Below are positions 56,150 through 64,000 of a stretch of DNA of 64,000 nucleotides, piece by piece. This DNA comes from Daphnia pulex. Lineage: Eukaryota; Arthropoda; Branchiopoda; Diplostraca; Daphniidae. The notes beneath the pieces were generated by a model. It ran no database searches. It was given only the letters and a program-made list of their open reading frames with translations, and was not told where the DNA came from. A program made the position numbers and the translations under genes. The stretch lies in NCBI RefSeq assembly GCF_021134715.1, contig NC_060026.1:124001-188000 (forward strand), read 5' to 3'. The first letter of the stretch is position 1, and every line of letters begins with the position of its first letter.

Positions 56150-59100
56150 CCGATGTCTGTTAAAGATTTACTTGAACCGAACCATTGTAGTATTAGAAAA
56201 ATAAACGAGCTCGATTTCAACTTGTACCACCAATTTATGTGTTGGAATTACATTTAGTTAGAAATTTAATTTGAATGACCCACTTGAAATAATGTGAAAT
56301 CAGGTAAAATTGTGTGTACCTGAATCTAATCCACAGAGACGGTGATGGTTGTTTAATCCGTCAACTCATTCAGATTTCCGACAACACATGTCGGTTTCGT
56401 ATGGCTGGTGATCAAACAGGTCCAACGGTCAATGGAGGCATCCTTGAAAAAGAAAGAAAAGTTTAATGTAGCATAATAAAGTTAAATTGAATTTACTCTA
56501 ATTTAGTGACAAATTAAGTAACAGGGATTCGGCTATATTCAATGGAAATCGGGGTTTCATACCAACAACTTTGAAGAACAAAAATATAAATCGTTGTGAT
56601 TTGTGCGCATCACATCAGCATCACAATCAAGACATCACCAATTCGATCATTTAAAAAACACTTCAGCACAGCCAAACTACACGTTACACAACTACAGTGT
56701 CCACAAGGGAACCTCAACCTCGAAAATGCGTGTAACGATCCCTTATCACCCAACTACTCTTATACACATAGATTAACTAAAACAGTAGTCGACAGGTTAA
56801 CTGCTCAAGTCTATACAACGCTCGACTGCCCTGACTGTTGGCAATACCATCAAATTCAATGCTACACAACCGACACTTGTTGAAATTAATCATCAGGGGT
56901 TAGATATTCTGCCATTAATTATAAGGGGCCGAACTCATCAGATAGATCTAAAAGTAAAAACTTCTTTTAGCAGAGGAAATACAAAATAACAATGCCTCAC
57001 GCTTTCGGCTGACAGCTTCACCACTGTGGCAAGAAACAACGGACATTTCATGTTGAATTTTAAATTCGACTCGACTGAAACTAAAAATGATGCTATTGAT
57101 GCAAACAAACGGTTTCTGATCCTCATTACCCTTTCATAATTAATGAAATCTAAATAACTTGTTACTGTAGTTGTGGAGTAGCGCTGTAAACGACATCCTG
57201 GGACGTAGAAGTTCGTGCGTTCCACTTAATCCTCACGAAAAGGTCCATTGCTACTTCTGGCTGCGTGTTATTGCGCTCCACATCCTAAAAGAAACAAAAC
57301 TGATTGAAGAGTTAAACACATTTCAATTTGTAAAGTTCAAAATTTGGTTTTCATACCATGCAGATGTTGCACAAATAGATCACGTTAGAAAAGGAGCAAA
57401 CAGACACACAGGATTTCCAGCACAGGTGGACCACAGTGCAAATTTCCACTCAGATTTAGCCCAAAGATGCCAGATGATGTTGTACAGAGTCTCCAGGAAG
57501 GATCTTGTTAAGACCAAGCAAAAACGAACAAAAAATAAAAAAGTAAGAGACCTGATGTGAAAACCAACATAACAACAATACAGAATTGTGGATGATACTT
57601 TACCAGAAAATGAAAACAAAAACGCAGGGTTGATCCATCTTTCAAGAAACTAACTTGACACTGTGTTGTTGCCGAGCAGGATCGATCCGACTTTCTTCTC
57701 CGTCAGGTATTTTGAAAGCCAACTAGAACTAAAAAACCAACACATTAATTGATGTAATCTTTGTTGAATTGGGAATTCTGTTTGTATTGCCAACACATTT
57801 CCCGCGTGTTGCCTACCCATCAGAATTGGTTCGTCAACCCAGACTATACAGAATGACCATTTCTTTCAAAGATGTGCAACATTTTGTCTACCATCAAGCC
57901 GAGTGAAAGTCAATATGTAAAATATAACTACAGCTCCAATTTCATTGCACATTCCAACATTATCTCCTACTTCAGACTGATAACTCAACATGGCGGGAAA
58001 ATTAACGATGAGTCACGCACCTTTGTTCATTCCATACCTTTAAAATAACGAAACAAAACTAAACCTGGATGGCAGCAATAATTCAGGAAACGCATTTTTA
58101 ATAGTCCAGCACAAAAAAAAATCTAAATAACTGACTGAATAAGCAAACGAGTAAACTATTTCGATGTCACAGAGACGACATTTTGGGACAACCGTACAGG
58201 CAGAGGCTCAGGGACCAACTGATCGGCCTTCTCAAGAAAAAGGGTAGGGGTTCGAAAAGTGGCGGCCATCTTGAATTTCATTTCATCACCCCACCTCCCA
58301 CGCCCATTGTCTCGTGTCGCGCCAATTTTGGCGCGTGATTTGAAAAAGGGTGACGGTATGGGATCGATACAATTTGCATTTCTCTTCCGTCATGCATAGT
58401 CATAGCATGATTGGTGATATATCATGTCTTTTGATTAACACCATTTTCTATAAATCGACTCGGACTGGACAGAAGTGGACAATTCCCCGGTATTGAATTC
58501 GACGTAATGGCACACGTCATGCTTGTTGCTACGGGCCGATGGAGTTGAGGATGATGGGTTCATTGTGCTGGATGGTTGAGACTTGTCTTTTGACTCTTTT
58601 CTTCTCTTTTGCTGGATGTCATTCTCAATCAGAATCTAATTATAATAAATTCAACGAATTTCTGATGAGATAAAGAAATGTGATGACAGTTAGAAACATT
58701 GATTGAAACAAGCGATGCTCGGTCTCCCCAAAAATGACTAAATCAGGTTTTCTTATCAATTCTATTCGCCAAGATTAGAAGACTGCATTATGTGGAAAAG
58801 GGCACATCAGCATCATATTCACTCGTGCAATCGTATCAGTCGTTTTAACAAGCAGTTATTAAAATCAAACTGATTCTTACCCTCTTACGTCGCGAAATCC
58901 ATTTACTCTAATGAGGGAAGTCGGAGCAAAAATAAATTGTCTGCCAACAATAACATGTGATGGGGAAACATCTCCGGCCTCCACAACCTTTGTTCGACTA
59001 CTCCTCAGCATGTGCTACGTTAGATTTGTAAAAAGGCCCAACTTCACTGTAAGAAATAATACAAATAAATTAGTAAAAGACAAAGACTAAACATTTGGCT

Positions 59101-60060
59101 TTGTTTCACTCACAAGTCACAACAGAAAGTTATGGCTACCCCTTGGACGTTACGAGTAAAATTTCCATAATATTTGTTTTAGTGGTCAACTCCTTTGACT
59201 GTTGATGTTAGTGATGGCTCTCCACAGTCTCGAAAATGTCTCTTACCAATTCTATACATTTCCATTAATAAAATGTTGCCATAAAAGTATTCCCAACTCC
59301 TGGTACAACGCCATAATAAAAATTAGAAAAAGAAACGAAATGAAATGGAGAGCAAAGTTGGAGAATAAATCAAAAAATGTTGAAGAATAATCAATAAAAT
59401 ATTTCAAGGTAAAGTGAACTGCACTTTGGTACATACACGCACAAGAAAACTGCAAAGGGCGTTGACTCATCCTGCAACGAAACTAAAACTTTTTTCTAGT
59501 GCTGCAAGTGGATCATTGCGTGTCATTTGTCATTACATACCAGAAAAATCTTTGGCCACACGTCAAAACTGGTTTTCTCTATACAAGATAAATGTGAGGC
59601 AAATGCAGAAAACATGTTGGATGCCATGGACAATTCAGGCTGTAATGGACAAGGATATAATGTATCGAATGTCAGATGCATCAACGACGCGTAATCGCTG
59701 GATGGCCCAGGTTTTTTTAGTTGGATCGAGTTGGATGATGTGCACTTGTGTATACAAGGGTCGGTTGGACAGCATATCTATATACATCGGTCTATACAAG
59801 GTGTCCGTTTAGCCGGAATAACCGGTGTTGAGAGTTATTGGGGACCGTGCTTCTGTTCTTACTCTTATATATTCCTCTGTGTCCTCGCCAAAAATTTACC
59901 AATTCCCGACATCTGCTGGTCCGATTGATTTGTCTCCTCCCTTTTTCCAAGTGCGGTTATTGCTCGATTCATCGCAGCATACATGTTAATTAGATATGGA
60001 AGGCGAATCTTCTAATAAGGGTTTGGTGCTTCATCATCAGCGTCCCGAGTCCCAGCAGCA
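56150..60060. other. Long stretch without a supported gene
   Basis: AT-rich with small ORFs (for example 56596-56883 and 57171-57560 plus) that show no domain. 58530-58635 and 59396-59640 match intergenic sequence of the SPH cluster at 23.2 and 14.0 kb. 58319-58336 holds an E2F-like palindrome. Confidence 0.45.
58262..58336. promoter_or_regulatory. YY1-like core and E2F-like palindrome
   Basis: GGCGGCCATCTTGAATTTC at 58262, then CGCGCCAATTTTGGCGCG at 58319-58336 (8-bp arms, 2-base centre). TTTTGGCGCG fits the E2F consensus. No gene start could be tied to it. Confidence 0.3.
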
Positions 60061-60069
60061 GCAGCCGGC

Positions 60070-60157
60070 CAATATAAAAAGGAAAGTCATCTCACGAAAG
60101 CAAATCATTGACTTGTTCGTTGAAGTTGGACGTATATAGTCATCTGCGAGAATCAAG
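60070..60157 (+). promoter_or_regulatory. Promoter and 5' UTR exon of SPH gene 60383-62231
   Basis: AATATAAAAAGG at 60071-60082 is a good TATA box. A short exon follows and ends AATCAAG before GTAAAG at 60158, like the 5' exon of the gene at 1.5 kb. Confidence 0.6.
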
Positions 60158-60382
60158 GTAAAGTAAAACAATTATTATAATCATTTCATTCAATTAAAAA
60201 CACACACACCATTGAATTCTTGTCATTTGTATAACTATAAACTCCACTAGCATTTAGTTTTCAATTTCCAACGCTATAAACACACAAGTATTTTCGAATT
60301 TGACGAATAAACTGTGACTTAATAAGAGTAAATACAATTATAAAATGTTTTTACGTATAACATGCATCAGATTCAGGATTAA

Positions 60383-62231
60383 ATGTCGGGCGATCGACTA
60401 GTTTATTCATCCGTTCTCTTCTTCAGTGCGCTCGTGACTCTGCTGAGCTGCATCAGCCCGGCGTCCAGTTTCGCCTTTCATCCTCGCGTCTCCCGCACAG
60501 ACGATGCCATCATCATCGATTGTAATGAAAAACAATTTCACAATAACATTTCCTTTTCATCTTTAATTGGCGGTTCAATTGTTTGAATGCAGTTATCAAT
60601 GTCGAATTTGTTCCGTCTTACTACAGCCAGCCACTGTACGGCAGCAAAGTTGCCCAGCCGGGATTCGCCCAGCAACCATTTTTCGATCCTTACACGACGA
60701 TTTACACAGTAATACTTTTTTTCATTAAATTTTGTTGTTAATTTGTCTTGGATTAAAAGAATGTTTCTCGATTTTCTCTTTATCGCCTGCAGCAACAGCG
60801 ACCCAGTGGATGGTCCTATTCATACGGATATCCTAGTCCTAATAGTCGTCCTAGTCGTCCTACTAATCCTCCACCCAAAACACCGTCCGATGTCGAATAC
60901 GAAGAATTCTTCAACAGTCTGCTGGCCGTCAAACAAATGCGCAAGTGCGGCAGGGGACCGGCGCCCATGCCCACAACAAGGGCCTTGATAACCGAAAGGG
61001 TCGCAGGCGGAATTGATGCCAATAAAGGCGCGTGGCCTTTCATGGTGAGTTTTTGACTTTTGTCAATTAGAAATATGCCACTAGACATTTTGAAACATCT
61101 TGAAATCAATTGGAAATTCAGGTAGCCCTGAAAAATAGCGACGGTTCCATATTTTGCACCGGAACTTTGTTGAGTGACACCAAAGTCCTACTGGCGGCCC
61201 AGTGTCTGGAAAGGTAAACATTCATTCACGACATTAATACATTCACATCAGTTCGCTTAAGTCAACGCTTTTCATCTCTTTCATTTTTCTCGTGCTGCGT
61301 GTCAAGAATGTCTCTGTTTGAGATGAATGGTGTGACCTTATTGTTTGGGATGCATTTCTCGAATCTAACGGACGTCCAAATGACTAGGAGAATCGGCAGA
61401 GTTATGCTGCACTACGGATACAACGCCTTGACCTACGTAAGTTGCCAAACAACGCGACGACAAAAGTTTTATTTTGACGTTTGTTTAAAGTTAATTTTAA
61501 TTTGGATTAGGCCAACGATATCGCCATCGTATCACTGGACGCACCCGTGGATTTATCCAGGACTGTCGCTCCCGTTTGTCTGCCAACGGCCAGTACAGAC
61601 CCCGACCAATTCGTCGACCAACCTGCCGTGATTTTGGGATGGGGACGAGCCCCTGGTAACATAGCGAAACATCACCAGCAACTCACTGGTCAATTCTCTG
61701 ATGAATTATTTCTTTAATTGTTCAATTCATCTTTAATAATAGGCGCCGCATTGCAAAATGGAGAATTGCAACAAGCCAAGGTTTCCATCATGTCCAACCT
61801 TGACTGCAAGGCAATCGAGACCCCTGGCAAATACGTGACGGACAACACTCTCTGTATTACTTCGACTTTTGGTAATAGATACACGTGTCTGGTAAGTTAT
61901 TAACGACTAAATTATATCGCACCTGTATATACCCACCCATATAGTTCCATTTTCTAGACTTGAGACGACTTGGTAATATTAACAGATAGATGTGGTTTAT
62001 AACTTTTAGATTGACGTCGGCGGTCCAGTCGTCACTTTACCATCGCCAGGGGCCTGGACCGTAGTCGGAATCAACAGCTACACCAAGGGTAAGTGCATTA
62101 TATAGTCATATTATATAGGAAATAGACGGGCGGATTTTAATTGTTTTCTTATATCGACAGATTGCGCTACCAACGGCCTGAAAACCCGAGTGGCTGCGTT
62201 CAGGGCCTGGATCGACACATACATGAAATAA
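60383..62231 (+). CDS. Masquerade-like serine protease homologue, 390 aa (inverted copy)
   Basis: Exons (plus): 60383-60521, 60593-60708, 60793-61044, 61122-61213, 61307-61436, 61511-61655, 61743-61891, 62010-62088 and 62161-62231, totalling 391 codons. Signal peptide (TLLSCISPASS, FAFHPRVSR); a Tyr/Pro-rich linker with PSGWSYSYG and a Ser/Arg/Pro run; KCGRGP; ERVAGG. In the protease-like domain LLAAQC gives His to Gln196, NDIA keeps Asp246, and IDVGGP gives Ser to Val344. The linker exon is split by an 84-bp intron not present in the minus-strand paralogues. AATAAA overlaps the stop region (62228) and another lies at 62439. It is the only family member in plus orientation. Confidence 0.86.
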
Positions 62232-62269
62232 AAATGTAAACCGGAAAACGGCCAATCGGAAATAGCCAA

Positions 62270-62297
62270 GACGACGAACAACACGGAATGACACGAT
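62270..62297 (+). promoter_or_regulatory. Conserved 3' UTR box of SPH gene 60383-62231
   Basis: ACGACGAACAACACGGAATG then ACACGATT, about 40 bases after the stop. Best match to the boxes at 5671 and 20426 (minus). Confidence 0.5.
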
Positions 62298-62676
62298 TCT
62301 GAAATTCTAGCCATTCTTTTCTAGTTTTACAGTTTGTTGAATTCGGTTTTAGTTGAGTGATAATATTGATGATTATTTAAAACCCCAAGAGAATTCCGAG
62401 TTTTATTAAAACTACCCCAAAGTATATCAAATTTTCCCAATAAAATGAAAATCCTTTCGCGTATAGGACAATACGAGTCCTCCAATAAGAAAGAAAAATT
62501 GGGTCACTGACCTGTTATGGACATGACATTTTATAAGCTGGGCAAAGGTTCTTGACAGTTTCCAGGTGATGGGTTCCGAAAGGGAAAAAGTTGCCGTGAC
62601 AGATCGGGAATCACGTGTGGAGAAGACTGTGAGGCAGTAGAAGCAGAGACAAGAGGAAAATAGCAGCTGATGAAAT

Positions 62677-62734
62677 TCAATCTTCCTCTTGCACGTTCAC
62701 ATCTGGCAAGAGTTGACTGTCGACGTCACCAGCA
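62677..62734 (-). CDS. Terminal exon of a block-B-type gene (unknown family)
   Basis: Minus strand, acceptor TTTCTAG at 62735, reads AGDVDSQLLPDVNVQEED and TGA. Homologous to 33230-33480 and 46390-46600 but apparently less damaged. The rest of the gene would lie to the right, including 63832-63960. Confidence 0.35.
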
Positions 62735-62739
62735 CTAGA

Positions 62740-63825
62740 AATGAAAATCAGATAAATTCAAACGTAATTTGCTAATGCCAAAATTATTCAAATGACACAA
62801 TAAGAGAGTGTCGGTCTAGATTCTTATTTGAAAAAGAACTGCACACTTGACCCCACCCCCAAAAAAAAAATGTGATTCCTATTCAGTAGAAAGTCTTATA
62901 GGGCGGAAGATTTGAAATGGAATTTCAAATAGAAACGAGACGCTGTTGAAAATGGGAAGAAAGAGATTGCAACAATTGCCAATTAACCCGCAGACGTCCA
63001 GTCATATCAGATTTATATATATTTCAAGTCAGAAAGGTTATATCAATCACCAGGTGTCACAAGACACACGATACAGGTGCTAATAGAGAAGAAGGGAAAT
63101 CGACTTTTGTTGTCGAATCAGCCATGTAATAAAATTGACGAAAATTTTAAATTGGACTGCGTCATTCAATCACCGGAATGAATTCAAGCCGACAGTCGCG
63201 CGACTGCCGGAGTTGATCTCATTTTCTAGCCAAAGCAGCGGCCTCCAAGTTACCAATTATTTATCACGCTAGCTACTTGCACAAGCGCCTCCCAGTACTA
63301 TATAGACTATATATACTATTGGATCGACCAATGAAGAATCAATCAGAGCCTCGGCTATACCAAGATGCACTTTAATCTGTCAACAATTCACAAGACATTC
63401 AGACCCCGTTTTGTGAGCCGTAAGGGCACTAAAGCCCGATCTAATCGAGTTCTTTCTCAACTTTTCGACCTATGCAATTAAATAAATAGAAAAATTATAC
63501 GTCAAATTCACCCCAGATTTGTTCAATACTGTTCATCTAGCATTGGCTGCTGGCCATAAAATGTCGACACAGAATAATATTTAATTTGTGACTGCAAAGT
63601 GAATTGGATTCGTTTCTTCCCCCGAGGAAAAATGTACAAGGCAAGGTGTTGGCACGGAGATTTTACTTGGTAACCCAAAATGGTCGTGATTTAACATCGA
63701 CTTTGACAAACAAATGACCAACAATTTTTCATGGATTTCGCTGGGACGGAAAGTTAAAAAAAAAAAAAAAAACAGTTTCTAAATTTGACTGTGGATAACG
63801 TAGAAACACGGTAATATATAGTGCG
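62740..63825. other. Spacer or intronic sequence without a supported exon
   Basis: AT-rich; includes an A17 tract at about 63756. No clear exon seen. Confidence 0.35.
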
Positions 63826-63831
63826 CCCTAC

Positions 63832-63960
63832 CTTAAAGTCTGCTGGGAATTCAAGTTCGACATCTCCAGGTGCCCCATTCACACAGCAGAAGAAATCCAG
63901 GTGGACGCCAAGACAATAAACGAGGGCGAGTACTGTAGGACATGCTCGTGAATCCTACAT
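63832..63960 (-). CDS. Exon of a block-B-type gene, least damaged copy
   Basis: Minus strand, donor CTTTAAG/GTAGGG at 63831. Reads VLALVYCLGVHLDFFCCVNG then APGDVELEFPADFK in one frame, where the copies at 32525 and 45660 are split by two extra bases. The start of the hydrophobic part could be a signal peptide. The 5' end is uncertain and may lie outside the window. Confidence 0.4.
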
Positions 63961-64000
63961 TCACACTCGCAATCTCGCATGAATGTACATTGTACACATG

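Overview
This window looks like nuclear DNA of a small-genome arthropod, most probably a water flea (Daphnia-like branchiopod crustacean). It is AT-rich. Its genes have many short GT-AG introns of about 65-100 bp, and it shows dense tandem duplication and a local expansion of secreted serine protease homologues (SPHs). The organism call is an inference from gene structure and content, not from a database match.

Left third (1-22.4 kb): six SPH-type genes in tandem, all on the minus strand. The first (1-668, cut by the window edge) has a signal peptide and a six-cysteine clip domain. The next five (1473-3217, 5718-7973, 10317-12592, 14728-16377, 20483-22110) share one exon plan: signal exon, linker exon, then a chymotrypsin-fold domain. 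A seventh relative lies alone on the plus strand at 60383-62231. In all six complete genes the catalytic His is replaced (Q or S) and the catalytic Ser is replaced (V or I), while the Asp is kept, so they are predicted non-catalytic, masquerade-like proteins. Two neighbours carry a roughly 190-residue low-complexity insert (Gly-Ala-Gly-Thr type in one, Ala-Pro-Gly-Val plus Thr/Pro in the other) at the point where the other genes have an intron.

Middle (26.4-50.8 kb): a segmental-duplication landscape. A block B of about 8.5 kb occurs twice (about 28.1-36.6 kb and 41.25-49.8 kb, offset about 13.1 kb). A family R repeat occurs three times (26.4, 36.3 and 49.4 kb). Each B copy holds an intact intronless 345-residue gene with two Rx4H motifs, suggestive of tandem HEPN domains. 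Each B copy also holds a copy of the promoter and 5' UTR exon of the SPH gene at 10-12.6 kb. Each R copy is headed by a relic SPH exon. Other coding-like exons in the blocks are frame-damaged.

Right part (50.8-64 kb): a damaged gene of unknown family at 51.4-51.8 kb; a long ankyrin-repeat gene (52.4-56.1 kb) built of about 67-residue double-ankyrin units behind an NlpC/P60- or LRAT-like N-terminus and broken by several frameshifts; a mostly non-coding stretch sharing segments with the left cluster; the inverted SPH gene; and pieces of a further block-B-like gene at the right edge.

The SPH genes share short conserved non-coding elements: an upstream octamer-like module and a 3' UTR box. This suggests common regulation of secreted, probably immune or clotting-related proteins. 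HEPN-like and ankyrin genes beside them make this a fast-evolving, possibly defence-related region; that functional reading is inference.
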